NCBI GenBank assembly: GCA_015689645.1
Contig: WVSM01000017.1
Coordinates: forward strand, 1 to 36,268
Reading direction: 5' to 3'
Source of the DNA: Rhodobacterales bacterium HKCCE4037
GTDB lineage: Bacteria; Pseudomonadota; Alphaproteobacteria; Rhodobacterales; Rhodobacteraceae
DNA length: 36,268 nucleotides
The notes under the pieces were generated by a model. It saw only the letters and a program-made list of their open reading frames with translations. It had not been told where the DNA came from and ran no database searches. Positions 7,087-14,637 of the stretch are shown here, in pieces. The translations under genes and the position numbers were made by a program. Positions within the stretch are counted from its first letter, which is position 1. Each line of letters opens with the position of its first letter.

Positions 7087-7572
7087 ATGGACACAATCGA
7101 CTTCCGAGACCTCGCCCCGGGCGATGCGGACTGGCTGATCGAACAGCACGGCCTTCACTATGCCCGCGACGAAGGCTTCGATGCCAGTTTCGGGGCGCTT
7201 GTCGCCCGCATCCTCGCCGATTTCGAAGCGCACCGCCAGGCGCCCGTCGAACGCGCGTGGATCGCGTGGGACGGCGACCGGCGGCTCGGCTCGATCTTCT
7301 GCGTCCACGGCCCCGATCCCAAGACCGCCAAGCTGCGCCTGTTCCTTCTGGTGCCAGAAGCGCGGGGCAGGGGCCTTGGCCGCCGGCTTCTGACGCTCTG
7401 CCTCGATCACGCGCGCGCCCACGGGTTCAGACGCCTGACGCTCTGGACCCACGAAAGCCACCGCGCCGCCTGCGCGCTTTATGCAAGCGCCGGGTTCAGC
7501 TGTACGGCATCCAGGCCCGTGCGCTCCTTCGGGGTCGACCTCGTGGAACAGGAATGGACGACCGACCTTTGA
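7087..7572 (+). CDS. GNAT family N-acetyltransferase
   Basis: 161 residues. The GNAT fold is shown by the central strand LRLFLLV leading into the acetyl-CoA pyrophosphate loop PEARGRGLGRRLL (about 90-102), and by the C-terminal half TLWTHESHRAACALYASAGF, the usual N/H..A..LY...GF motif. The N-terminal part (LHYARDEGFDASFGALVARILADF) resembles acetyltransferase domains attached to MarR regulators, but no DNA-binding domain is present here. The substrate cannot be told from sequence. A TCCGGT-CTG-ACCGGA dyad at 7583-7597, just after the stop, may end its transcript before the tRNA promoter. Confidence 0.85.
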   Translation: MDTIDFRDLAPGDADWLIEQHGLHYARDEGFDASFGALVARILADFEAHRQAPVERAWIAWDGDRRLGSIFCVHGPDPKTAKLRLFLLVPEARGRGLGRRLLTLCLDHARAHGFRRLTLWTHESHRAACALYASAGFSCTASRPVRSFGVDLVEQEWTTDL

Positions 7573-7625
7573 CCGTGGACAATCCGGTCTGACCGGACAT
7601 CGTGCGATTTCGGCCGCGAGGAGTC

Positions 7626-7654
7626 TTGCAATCGCGAAAACGCGGCGCTATGCC
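7626..7654 (+). promoter_or_regulatory. Candidate promoter of tRNA-His
   Basis: TTGCAA (7626-7631) and TATGCC (7649-7654) are separated by 17 bp and would start transcription around 7661, a few bases before the mature tRNA 5' end at 7664. Spacing and position are good; the -10 box is GC-altered. Confidence 0.5.
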
Positions 7655-7663
7655 CGCCCTCGT

Positions 7664-7740
7664 GCCGGCGTAGCTCAGTTGGTTAGAGCGCCTGATTGTG
7701 GATCAGGAGGTCCCCCGTTCGAGCCGGGGCGCTGGTACCA
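7664..7740 (+). tRNA. tRNA-His (GTG anticodon)
   Basis: A 77-nt cloverleaf: acceptor GCCGGCG paired with CGCTGGT (two G-U pairs), D-arm GCTC/GAGC, anticodon stem CCTGA/TCAGG with loop TTGTGGA (anticodon GTG, histidine), T-arm CCCCG-TTCGAGC-CGGGG, discriminator A73 and encoded CCA. The base before the 5' G is T and the discriminator is A, so the G-1:C73 pair that marks tRNA-His in most bacteria is absent. This is a known trait of several alphaproteobacterial groups whose histidyl-tRNA synthetase has changed its recognition. Confidence 0.95.
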
Positions 7741-7757
7741 CCTCCCCCCCCATCGCG

Positions 7758-8315
7758 TCAGAATCCGTTGTTCCAGACGTCCCCATGCGGGCCGAACAGC
7801 ACCGCCGTGCCGATGCGCAGCGTGCAGCCGCCACTGAAGGCGGCGCGCGGTGCCTCGAACCGCACCTGGTGCATCATGTTGGTGTTGCCCGCGTTCGGGC
7901 GTGTGATCGTCACGCTCGCGGGACCAGAACAATCGCGGTCGATGTCGGTCAATTCCAGCAGCTGCCAGCTGTCGTCCAGCGTGTAATTCAGAATTGTCCA
8001 GGTGCAGACGATGGGTGGCGCCGGCTCAAGCGGCGGCGGGGCAAGGGCCGTAATGTAGTTCTGCACGGTGAGGGGCAGGAAATCGAACATGATCGTTCGG
8101 TCATTGCCGCGGCGCGTGACCATCGTGCAATGCGCGGCCTGCGGGTCCGAGATAATGCTGGAGGCGTCGACCCCGGCGGACCGGACCGTGTCCTGCAACT
8201 GACCGGCAGGAAGGTGAACCACCTGCCCGCGCCGATTGACGATCTGCGCGGAGGTTGCGTGGGTCAGCAGGACAAAGGCGCCAAGGACGCCGATGAAAAC
8301 GGGTTTCAATGACAT
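7758..8315 (-). CDS. Secreted hypothetical protein
   Basis: 185 residues. A signal peptide is clear (MSLKPVFIGVLGAFVLLTHATSAQ, cleavage near residue 23). The mature part has four cysteines, in HCTMVTRRGN, PPIVCTWTILNY, DRDCSGPASV and GGCTLRIGTAVL, spaced as if they form two disulfides, and a beta-rich pattern (TILNYTLDDSWQLLELTDIDRDC). I do not recognise the family. The start is ATG 8313-8315; the longer frame adds residues ahead of the signal peptide and crosses the hairpin at 8325-8350, so it is rejected. It converges on tRNA-His, 17 bp away. Confidence 0.7.
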   Translation of the reverse strand: MSLKPVFIGVLGAFVLLTHATSAQIVNRRGQVVHLPAGQLQDTVRSAGVDASSIISDPQAAHCTMVTRRGNDRTIMFDFLPLTVQNYITALAPPPLEPAPPIVCTWTILNYTLDDSWQLLELTDIDRDCSGPASVTITRPNAGNTNMMHQVRFEAPRAAFSGGCTLRIGTAVLFGPHGDVWNNGF

Positions 8316-8324
8316 TTGGAAAAG

Positions 8325-8350
8325 CCTCGGTATTGCTTGAAATACCGGGG
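8325..8350 (-). terminator. Hairpin between the DUF6476-like gene and the secreted protein
   Basis: On the minus strand CCCCGGTATT pairs with AATACCGAGG (one G-U pair) around a 6-nt loop and is followed by CTTTTCC. It lies 20 bp after the stop of the DUF6476-like gene and just before the secreted-protein start, so it may be a terminator or a leader hairpin. Confidence 0.5.
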
Positions 8351-8370
8351 AGGTTACCACGAAACGCGGG

Positions 8371-8694
8371 TCAATTCACCGGCGAACCGACCTCGATCTC
8401 CTGCACAAGCTCCCGCGTGTCGCTGGCAAAGACCCGGATCATCCCGTCATCGCCGACGATCACCGTGTAGCCGTCCACCACGCTGTAGCCCGTCGTGCCC
8501 ACGCCTTCGGGGATCGCGAAATCCTCCGGATGGACAAGCACCGGGCGGGTGTCGCTGCCCACCATCGTGAACAGAAGGAACACGACCGAGCTGACGCCGA
8601 GGATCATCACCACGGTCAGCACCGTCACGAGTGCCTTGAGGAACCGCAGCGAGGGCGGTAGGGGAGGCTCTTGTTCGTCCCGGGGCTCAGCCAT
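8371..8694 (-). CDS. DUF6476-like single-pass membrane protein
   Basis: 107 residues. An acidic and proline-rich N-terminus (MAEPRDEQEPPLPPSLRF) is followed by one membrane helix (about 21-44, ALVTVLTVVMILGVSSVVFLLF) and an extracytoplasmic part with a beta-like repeat pattern (VVDGYTVIVGDDGMIRVFASDTRELVQEIEVG). I recognise it as a small Rhodobacterales family assigned from memory as DUF6476; function unknown. The start ATG at 8694-8692 lies inside the same CATG as the divergent pseudouridine synthase start. An alternative start 7 codons upstream (8715) would overlap that gene further. Confidence 0.72.
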   Translation of the reverse strand: MAEPRDEQEPPLPPSLRFLKALVTVLTVVMILGVSSVVFLLFTMVGSDTRPVLVHPEDFAIPEGVGTTGYSVVDGYTVIVGDDGMIRVFASDTRELVQEIEVGSPVN

Positions 8695-9712
8695 GTCCAC
8701 AACATCCACGCGCATCGTTTCGGTTACCATCGGCCCCGACCCGGAGCCGCGCCTTGATAAGGCACTCGCGCGCGCCGTGCCAGAGGGGGAGGCGCTCAGC
8801 CGCTCGCGGCTTGCCCGCCTGATCCCGGAGGGGGCGGTCACAATCAACGGCGCAGCGGTGACGGACCCCAAGGCCAAGGTCTCCGAGGGCGACGTCGTCG
8901 AGATCACCGTGGAGGAAGCGGCCGAGGTCGACACCGTCGCCGAGGCCATCCCGCTCGACATCCTTCACGAGGATGACGACCTGATCGTGGTGAACAAGCC
9001 CGCCGGCATGGTCGTCCATCCCGCCCCCGGCTCGCCCACCGGCACGATGGTGAATGCGCTCCTGCATCATTTCGGCGGCAATCTCTCCGGCGTGGGGGGC
9101 GAGAAGCGCCCCGGCATCGTGCACCGCATCGACAAGGACACCTCCGGCATTCTCGTCGTCGCCAAGTCCGACCGCGCCCATCACGGGCTGGCTGGGCAAT
9201 TCGCCGATCACTCGATGGAGCGCGAATATCTCGCCGTCTGCCATGGTGTCCCCGACGCCTCCGACCCGCGCCTGCGCGGCGTCAGGGGGGTCAGCTTCGA
9301 AGGCGCGACGCTCAAGATCACCACCCAGCTCGCCCGCCACAAGACCGACCGGCAGCGGCAGGCGGTGCTGTTCTCGGGTGGCCGTCACGCCGTGACCCGC
9401 GTGCAGGTGCTGGAGGCGCACGGCCCCGTCGCGCTGGTCGCCTGCCGGCTCGAAACCGGCCGCACCCATCAGATCCGCGTGCACATGTCCCATGTCGGCC
9501 ACGCGCTTGTCGGCGATCAGACCTACGGCGGCCGCCGCAAGGTCTCCGGCAAGACGCCGGGCGCCGAGGCGATCAACAGCTTCCCCCGGCAGGCGCTCCA
9601 CGCCGCCACGCTCGGCTTTGCCCACCCGGTCAGCGGCGAAACCCTGCGCTTCGAGGCCCCGATCCCCGACGATCTTAGGGATTTGTTAAGCGAGATCAGC
9701 GAAACTGCCTGA
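8693..9712 (+). CDS. RluA-family 23S rRNA pseudouridine synthase (RluD-like)
   Basis: 339 residues. An N-terminal S4 RNA-binding domain (about 19-72, RLDKALARAV...LIPEGAVTING...DVVEI) is followed by the catalytic domain. The motif HRIDKDTSGILVVAKS (144-159) contains the nucleophilic Asp147, and CRLETGRTHQIRVHMSHVGHALVGDQTYG is the conserved uridine-binding segment. S4 plus this length fits RluD or RluC types, which modify the large-subunit rRNA; the exact target uridine cannot be read from sequence. ATG 8693 is the only start close to the S4 domain, and it shares two bases with the divergent start codon of the DUF6476-like gene. Confidence 0.9.
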   Translation: MSTTSTRIVSVTIGPDPEPRLDKALARAVPEGEALSRSRLARLIPEGAVTINGAAVTDPKAKVSEGDVVEITVEEAAEVDTVAEAIPLDILHEDDDLIVVNKPAGMVVHPAPGSPTGTMVNALLHHFGGNLSGVGGEKRPGIVHRIDKDTSGILVVAKSDRAHHGLAGQFADHSMEREYLAVCHGVPDASDPRLRGVRGVSFEGATLKITTQLARHKTDRQRQAVLFSGGRHAVTRVQVLEAHGPVALVACRLETGRTHQIRVHMSHVGHALVGDQTYGGRRKVSGKTPGAEAINSFPRQALHAATLGFAHPVSGETLRFEAPIPDDLRDLLSEISETA

Positions 9713-9886
9713 CGATCCGTGCGCACACGCACGCAAGTGTGAACCTGCGCGGCTTGCTGTTCGTGCTCGCAAGGTGCTACAAGCCTATTCCGAATTTCGA
9801 AACGCGCCTCTTGCAAAGAAGTTAATCGTATTTACATGACCCTTAACCGGGCCGAAGTGCCCATCCCGTGAACAGGGGGACCAGAC

Positions 9887-10783
9887 ATGGCCAATTACGC
9901 AAATCTGCCGGCACCCACCCCGGAAGGCGGCCTGAACCGTTACCTTCAGGAAATCCGCAAGTTCCCGATGCTGGAGCCGGAAGAGGAATACATGCTCGCC
10001 AAACGCTGGGTCGAGCAGGAAGATACCGAGGCCGCCCACAAGATGGTGACCTCGCACCTGCGCCTCGCCGCGAAGATCGCGATGGGGTATCGGGGCTATG
10101 GCCTGCCGCAGGCCGAGGTGATCGCCGAGGCGAACGTCGGCCTCATGCAGGCGGTCAAGAAGTTCGACCCCGAGAAGGGCTTCCGCCTCGCCACCTACGC
10201 GATGTGGTGGATCCGCGCCGCGATCCAGGAATACGTCCTGCGCTCGTGGAGCCTGGTGAAACTCGGCACGACCAGCGCCCAGAAGAAGCTGTTCTTCAAC
10301 CTGCGCAAGGCCAAGGCCCGCATCGGCGCGCTGGAAGAGGGCGACCTGCGCCCCGAGAACGTCGAACGCATCGCCAATGACCTTGGCGTGACCGAGGATG
10401 AAGTCGTCTCGATGAACCGGCGCCTGTCGGGCGGCGATGCCTCGCTCAACGCCACCATCGGCTCGGACGACGAAGGCTCTGCCCAATGGCAGGACTGGCT
10501 GGAAGACGAAGATGCCGACCAGGCCACCGATTATGCCGAGCGCGACGAATACCAGGCGCGCATGTCCATGATGGCCGAAGCGATGGAGGTTCTGAACGAG
10601 CGCGAGAAGGACATTCTCACCCAGCGCCGGTTGCAGGAGAACCCGGTGACGCTCGAAGACCTGTCCAGCGTCTACGACGTCAGCCGCGAACGCATCCGCC
10701 AGATCGAGGTGCGCGCCTTTGAGAAGCTGCAGAAGCGCATGCGCGAGCTTGCGCGCCAGCAGGGGATGCTGACCTCGGCCTGA
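9887..10783 (+). CDS. rpoH: RNA polymerase heat-shock sigma factor RpoH (sigma-32)
   Basis: 298 residues. It holds region 1.2/2 (NRYLQEIRKFPMLEPEEEYMLA, then GLMQAVKKFDPEKGFRLATYAMWWIRAAI, about 85-113), the RpoH box QKKLFFNLRK (132-141) that separates RpoH from other sigma-70 family members, and a region 4 helix-turn-helix near the C-terminus (VTLEDLSSVYDVSRERIRQIEVRAF). The product directs transcription of chaperone and protease genes after heat or oxidative stress. The 174-bp gap upstream is AT-richer than its surroundings around 9780-9840 and probably holds the promoter, but no confident pair of boxes was found. A GAACAGGGGGACC purine block precedes the ATG. Rhodobacterales often carry two rpoH genes, and this may be one of them. 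Confidence 0.96.
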   Translation: MANYANLPAPTPEGGLNRYLQEIRKFPMLEPEEEYMLAKRWVEQEDTEAAHKMVTSHLRLAAKIAMGYRGYGLPQAEVIAEANVGLMQAVKKFDPEKGFRLATYAMWWIRAAIQEYVLRSWSLVKLGTTSAQKKLFFNLRKAKARIGALEEGDLRPENVERIANDLGVTEDEVVSMNRRLSGGDASLNATIGSDDEGSAQWQDWLEDEDADQATDYAERDEYQARMSMMAEAMEVLNEREKDILTQRRLQENPVTLEDLSSVYDVSRERIRQIEVRAFEKLQKRMRELARQQGMLTSA

Positions 10784-10806
10784 TCTCCGAAAAAACCATT
10801 AAGAAG

Positions 10807-10845
10807 CGGCCCGTGCGAGACAATCGCGCGGGCCGTTTGCATTTG
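10807..10845 (+). terminator. Rho-independent terminator of rpoH
   Basis: A 12-bp stem (CGGCCCGTGCGA / TCGCGCGGGCCG, one G-U pair) with loop GACAA is followed by TTTGCATTT, 24 bp after the rpoH stop. Confidence 0.85.
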
Positions 10846-10976
10846 ATTAACCGTCCGATGCTACGGTTTCGCTGACTGGCGTGCAGCGGCCTGCAAGCCC
10901 ATTCTCACCGGCACTTCAGATCACATCATTCCGTCCGCGAGCCGTGCCCCCGGACCAACAAGAAGGAAAAACAACC

Positions 10977-11069
10977 ATGAAACTGCAATCTTCCCATTGG
11001 ACCTTCGTCAGGTCGACCCGCGCCAGACACCGCCGGGGCGGCTTCCGCCTGTTCAATCCGCTGGCCTGA
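10977..11069 (+). CDS. 30-residue arginine-rich small ORF
   Basis: The ORF begins MKLQSSHWTFVRS, has a basic middle with six arginines, and ends GGFRLFNPLA before TGA. The ribosome site AGAAGGAAAA lies about 6 nt upstream of the ATG, better than that of many confirmed genes here, and the preceding rpoH terminator isolates it as its own transcription unit. The ORF is followed by a large bulged hairpin (11078-11117). It could be a real microprotein or a leader peptide for the globin-like gene at 11164. I know of no assigned function. Confidence 0.5.
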   Translation: MKLQSSHWTFVRSTRARHRRGGFRLFNPLA

Positions 11070-11077
11070 CGACGCAT

Positions 11078-11117
11078 AAGGGGCGGGGAAACCTGACCTA
11101 GCGTCAGGCCGCCCCTT
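11078..11117 (+). terminator. Bulged hairpin after the 30-residue ORF
   Basis: AAGGGGCGG (11078-11086) pairs with CCGCCCCTT (11109-11117), and inside it CCTGAC (11092-11097) pairs with GTCAGG (11103-11108) around loop CTAGC; GGAAA is bulged on the 5' side. No T-tract follows. It may be a terminator, an attenuator before the globin-like gene, or a structured 3' end. Confidence 0.45.
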
Positions 11118-11163
11118 CGCCGATAGTCATGGCACCCCTTCCCGAAGCCGAAAGGCCCGCGCC

Positions 11164-11610
11164 ATGACGATCACAGCCCTCCGCCCGCTCTCGCCTGATG
11201 CGATCCTGCGCGCCACGGCCACCCGGCTGGAGGCGACGCGCGACCTCGCCGCGCTGGCGCTCACGTCGCGCCTGCGCCACCACGCGCCCGCTCTCGCCAA
11301 GGCCCCAAGGTTCGACACGCTGGTCTGCGCGGTCTTCGACACGCTCACCGCCGCCGCCCCGGCCGCCCTCGACCGGCCTCACCTTGCCCGCGACGTCCTC
11401 GTGACGCTCGCCCTGCACCTGCGCGATCACGGCATGGCCCCGCGCGGCTACATCGCCCTCCACGCCGCCTTTCTCGACATGGTGGAAGACCGCCTCGGCA
11501 CCGACCCGGCGGTTACATCGGCTTGGGAAAAGGCCACCGGCACCATGCTCGCCACGATGATGGCCGCCGCCCACGGCCCGCGCAGCCATACGACCCCACT
11601 GGCGGCGTAA
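11164..11610 (+). CDS. Globin-like protein
   Basis: 148 residues, predicted all-helical. The spacing resembles single-domain globins of the flavohemoglobin type: an A-B helix start (LSPDAILRATATRLEATRDLAALALTSRL), H..APAL after it, and a G-H helix pair near the C-terminus (YIALHAAFLDMVEDRLGTDPAVTSAWEKATGTMLATMM), as in bacterial hemoglobins (Y..V...L...I...LG....V..AW...Y..LA). His89 in LRDHGMAPRGY is the candidate haem-binding proximal histidine, but the F-G turn looks about three residues shorter than usual, so haem binding is uncertain. An O2/NO-binding or sensor role is inference. Confidence 0.5.
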   Translation: MTITALRPLSPDAILRATATRLEATRDLAALALTSRLRHHAPALAKAPRFDTLVCAVFDTLTAAAPAALDRPHLARDVLVTLALHLRDHGMAPRGYIALHAAFLDMVEDRLGTDPAVTSAWEKATGTMLATMMAAAHGPRSHTTPLAA

Positions 11611-11634
11611 GGCAGATAGCGCTAACAAGGCCCC

Positions 11635-12612
11635 ATGACAGATCACCTGACCTGGGGCGTGCTCGGCACCGCCCGCTTCGCCCTCGGCACCATGGCGCCC
11701 GCCATCCATGCCGCGTCCCGCTCGCGCCTGAAGTCCGTCGCCACGCGGTCCCCCGACCGTGCCGCGCCGTTCACCGAACGCTTCCCCGGCATCGAGGTCG
11801 TCGGCGATTACGACGCGATCCTCGCCGATCCCGAAATCGACGCGGTCTATGTCCCGCTGCCCAACGCGCTCCACACGGAATGGAGCGTCAAGGCCGCCGA
11901 GGCGGGCAAGCACGTGCTGTGCGAGAAACCCATCGGCCTCTCGACCGGTGATATCGACACGCTGATCGCCGCCCGTGACGCCACCGGCAAGCTGATTGCC
12001 GAGGCGTGGATGCCCGCCCATCACCCGCAATGGTCCCGTGCCCGCGACCTGATCGCCGACGGCGCCATCGGCGACCTGCACACCGTCACCGGCAGCTTCA
12101 GCTTCGGCGGGCTCGACCCGTCGAACATCCGCCTCAGCCAGGAGATGGGCGGCGGCGCGCTCTACGATATCGGCGTCTATCCCATTGGCACCTTCCGCTT
12201 CGCCACGGGGTTGGAACCCGACCCCGTTCACGTCGACTGGACCATCGAGAACGGCGTCGACACCAGCGCATGGGTTGCCGCCCGCGCGGGCGATGTGCGG
12301 TTCAATTTCCATGTCTCGATGCGCACCACCAAGCATCAGCACATGACCTTCCACGGCACCGCCGGCACGCTGACCCTCACGGTCCCGTTCAACGCGCACT
12401 ATTGGGGCGAGGCCTCCATTCGCCTGAACCGCGAGAACGACACCGAGGCCGAGGTGACGCGCTTTCCCGACGTGGACCAATATGTCCTGCAAGTCGAAAA
12501 CGTCGCCGCCCACGTGCTCGACGGGGCGGCCTTCGGTAATCCGCTGGAATTCACCCGTGGCACGCAGTCGACACTCGACGCGATCTTTGCCATGGGGAGG
12601 GCGGCGGGTTAA
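11635..12612 (+). CDS. Gfo/Idh/MocA family NAD(P)-dependent oxidoreductase
   Basis: 325 residues. An N-terminal Rossmann fold (TWGVLGTARFALGTMAPAI, residues 6-24; the usual G-x-G-x-x-A appears as GTARFA) is followed by the family marker CEKPIGLS (96-103), whose Lys98 is the usual catalytic/cofactor residue. The C-terminal alpha/beta substrate domain begins around 125 (GSFSFGGLDPSNIRL, then GGGALYDIGVYPIGTFRF with the conserved D..Y/H element). It probably oxidises or reduces a sugar or cyclitol; the substrate cannot be read from sequence. It begins 24 bp after the globin-like gene and 33 bp before the DUF4389 gene, so one transcript is possible. Confidence 0.9.
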   Translation: MTDHLTWGVLGTARFALGTMAPAIHAASRSRLKSVATRSPDRAAPFTERFPGIEVVGDYDAILADPEIDAVYVPLPNALHTEWSVKAAEAGKHVLCEKPIGLSTGDIDTLIAARDATGKLIAEAWMPAHHPQWSRARDLIADGAIGDLHTVTGSFSFGGLDPSNIRLSQEMGGGALYDIGVYPIGTFRFATGLEPDPVHVDWTIENGVDTSAWVAARAGDVRFNFHVSMRTTKHQHMTFHGTAGTLTLTVPFNAHYWGEASIRLNRENDTEAEVTRFPDVDQYVLQVENVAAHVLDGAAFGNPLEFTRGTQSTLDAIFAMGRAAG

Positions 12613-12645
12613 GCTCGCGCGGCCACGCAACAAGGACCGGATTCG

Positions 12646-12951
12646 ATGTCCCGCAACGACGACCCGCAGATCGAGGGGCGCCTGCACGGCGAACAGCCCG
12701 AGGCCGAGAAGACGAATCTTCTCGAACGGCTCCTCTACATGGTGCTGATTGCCGTGATGCTCAGCTTCGCCAGCACGATCCTGACCGCCGTGACGGTAAT
12801 CCAGTTCATCGTGATGCTGGTCTCCAGGGGAGAGCCGAACGAAAGGCTCGCCGATTTCGGCACCGACCTCGGCATCTGGATCGCCAAGGCCGCCCGTTAC
12901 CAGGTCGCCGCGTCCGAGGTGAAGCCGTGGCCCTGGACCGATCTGGATTGA
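12646..12951 (+). CDS. DUF4389 membrane protein
   Basis: 101 residues. A hydrophilic N-terminus is followed by one long or two short membrane helices (about 28-60, LLYMVLIAVMLSFASTILTAVTVIQFIVMLV), then the family signature GEPNERLADFGTDLGIWIAKAARYQVAASEVKPWPW. The GEPN.RL..FG...G.W......Y......KP.PF pattern defines DUF4389; function unknown. An AAGGA site precedes ATG 12646. It converges on the dipeptidase gene. The 129-bp gap contains an AT-rich stretch (12975-13010) with an imperfect AAAGT/ACTTT inverted repeat. Confidence 0.85.
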   Translation: MSRNDDPQIEGRLHGEQPEAEKTNLLERLLYMVLIAVMLSFASTILTAVTVIQFIVMLVSRGEPNERLADFGTDLGIWIAKAARYQVAASEVKPWPWTDLD

Positions 12952-13080
12952 TCGGGGCGTTTTCGGCGGGTTAGCAAAGTGTAAACAAAAATACTTTTTG
13001 CGTTCTATTTCAGTCGCTTAATGCCCCTGTGCAACCTTGCACGCGAGCGGAGATCGGCACCGGAGCGCGTCTTGCCGCCC

Positions 13081-14268
13081 TCACTCCAGCCGCGCCCGCA
13101 GGACCCGCAGCATGTTGCCACCCATGACCGCACGGATCTGCTCCTCCGTCGCCCCGGCCCTGAGCAGCGCATCGGTCAGCGCCGCCAGCTCCGACGTATC
13201 GAAGCCCACCGCGACCGAGCCGTCGTAATCCGAGCCGAGCGAGACATGCTCGACACCCAAGGCCTCGATCGCCGCCATGATAACCCGCGCCACGCCGTCC
13301 GGGCTGTCGTCGCAGGTCACGTCGGCCCAGTACCCGATCCCGATCACCCCGCCGCCCTCGTCCGAGCCGTTGGCCACGATCTCAGCCATCAGCTCGTCGG
13401 GGAAGTTCCTGTGCGCGTCACAGGCCGAGCGCAGTCCCGTGTGGCTTACGATCAGCGGAATATCCGTCATCTCGATGACCTCGCGCGCCACCGCTTCCGA
13501 GGAATGCGCAAGGTCAAGGATCATGCCCCGCGCCACGACCTCTTCGACGACTTCGCGCCCGAAATCCGTCAGCCCGCCATCGCCCACGCCATGCAGCGAG
13601 GTGCCAAGCTCGTTGTCGAAGAAATGGTGCAGCCCGATCAGCCGGTAGCCTGCCTCCTCCAGCCTGTCGAGGTTCGCGATGTCCCCCTCCAGCGCATGGG
13701 CGCCCTCGATCCCGAGGATCCCGCCGACAACCGCGATGCCCTCCACGCGTTCGATCAGGATCGCGTCCAGTTCCAGCTCGTTGGTAACAACCCGCAGCGC
13801 CCCATCCGAGGCGGCGGCGAAGTCGTGCAGCCGCTCCGCCTGGTACAGCGCGCGCTCCACAAGGCTGTTCCACGTCCGGGGCGGCCATAGCTGGCCCATG
13901 GCGAGCAGCGTGATGTTGTCCATCCCGTCGCCGGTGTTTTCATCGTAATTCTGTCCCGCCGGGCTTTTCGTGACGGCGGTGAAGACCTGCAGCGTCACGT
14001 TGCCTTCCAGCAGGCGCGGGATGTCCACATGGCCCCGGCTGCCGCGTTCGGTCAGGTCGCGGTTCCACAGCAGGCTGTCGGCATGCCAATCGCCCACCAG
14101 CATCGAGTCGTGCAGTTCCGCCGCAGCCTCCGAAACCGGGTAGGGACCCTGCCAATTGACCGCGTTCCGCTCGCGTTCGACGTAGCCCGGACCGAAGATC
14201 AGGAAGGCGATGAACCCCAAACCCACCAGGATCAAGGCACGCCCCAACCACTTCCCGAATGTCCGCAT
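13081..14268 (-). CDS. Membrane dipeptidase, peptidase family M19
   Basis: 395 residues. An N-terminal anchor or uncleaved signal (about 9-27, GRALILVGLGFIAFLIFG) is followed by the amidohydrolase barrel. Zinc-site elements of renal-dipeptidase-like enzymes are present: DWHADSL (His62, Asp64), GIEGAHALEGD (bridging Glu), GLHHFFDNELG, AHSSEAV, VSHTGLRSACDAHRN and GSDYDGS. It probably hydrolyses dipeptides in the periplasm. GAGGGATCAAGG precedes ATG 14266-14268, which decides the start; the longer frame upstream is antisense to the zinc-finger gene. It is transcribed divergently from that gene. Confidence 0.9.
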   Translation of the reverse strand: MRTFGKWLGRALILVGLGFIAFLIFGPGYVERERNAVNWQGPYPVSEAAAELHDSMLVGDWHADSLLWNRDLTERGSRGHVDIPRLLEGNVTLQVFTAVTKSPAGQNYDENTGDGMDNITLLAMGQLWPPRTWNSLVERALYQAERLHDFAAASDGALRVVTNELELDAILIERVEGIAVVGGILGIEGAHALEGDIANLDRLEEAGYRLIGLHHFFDNELGTSLHGVGDGGLTDFGREVVEEVVARGMILDLAHSSEAVAREVIEMTDIPLIVSHTGLRSACDAHRNFPDELMAEIVANGSDEGGGVIGIGYWADVTCDDSPDGVARVIMAAIEALGVEHVSLGSDYDGSVAVGFDTSELAALTDALLRAGATEEQIRAVMGGNMLRVLRARLE

Positions 14269-14349
14269 CCTTGATCCCTCCGCTACTTGGCACCAGATTA
14301 ATAGGCGAGACTCCCGGCGCAAGCGCGACGTGGAGGGAAGGGGTCGGAT

Positions 14350-14619
14350 ATGGCGGGTGGATGGGCAAAGGACGGCGCAGTCAGCGAGCAGATCGAAGCG
14401 TCGATCAGCGATGAACTTGCCCGCATACGTGCCCGCAAGGCTCCGCAGGGCGAAAGCCTGACCCATTGCGCCGATTGTGACGAGCCGATCCCCGAAGCGC
14501 GGCGATTGGCCATTCCCGGCGTCAAACTTTGCATCGACTGCGCCAGCGACCGCGATACAAGGCCCGAGACCCGCGGCGGCATCAACCGGCGCGGGTCCAA
14601 GGACAGTCAGTTGAAATAA
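14350..14619 (+). CDS. DksA/TraR-type C4 zinc-finger protein
   Basis: 89 residues. A charged helical N-terminus (SEQIEASISDELARIRARK) is followed by a four-cysteine zinc site: C40-x2-C43-x17-C61-x2-C64 (HCADCDEPIPEARR...CIDC), the DksA/TraR finger. The long coiled coil that lets true DksA enter the RNA polymerase secondary channel is missing, so it belongs with short YbiI-like members; direct RNA polymerase regulation is uncertain. A strong GGAGGGAAGG site precedes the ATG. The 81-bp gap to the divergent dipeptidase gene must hold both promoters. Confidence 0.85.
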   Translation: MAGGWAKDGAVSEQIEASISDELARIRARKAPQGESLTHCADCDEPIPEARRLAIPGVKLCIDCASDRDTRPETRGGINRRGSKDSQLK

Positions 14620-14637
14620 CGCCGCGGCGCGTGACGC

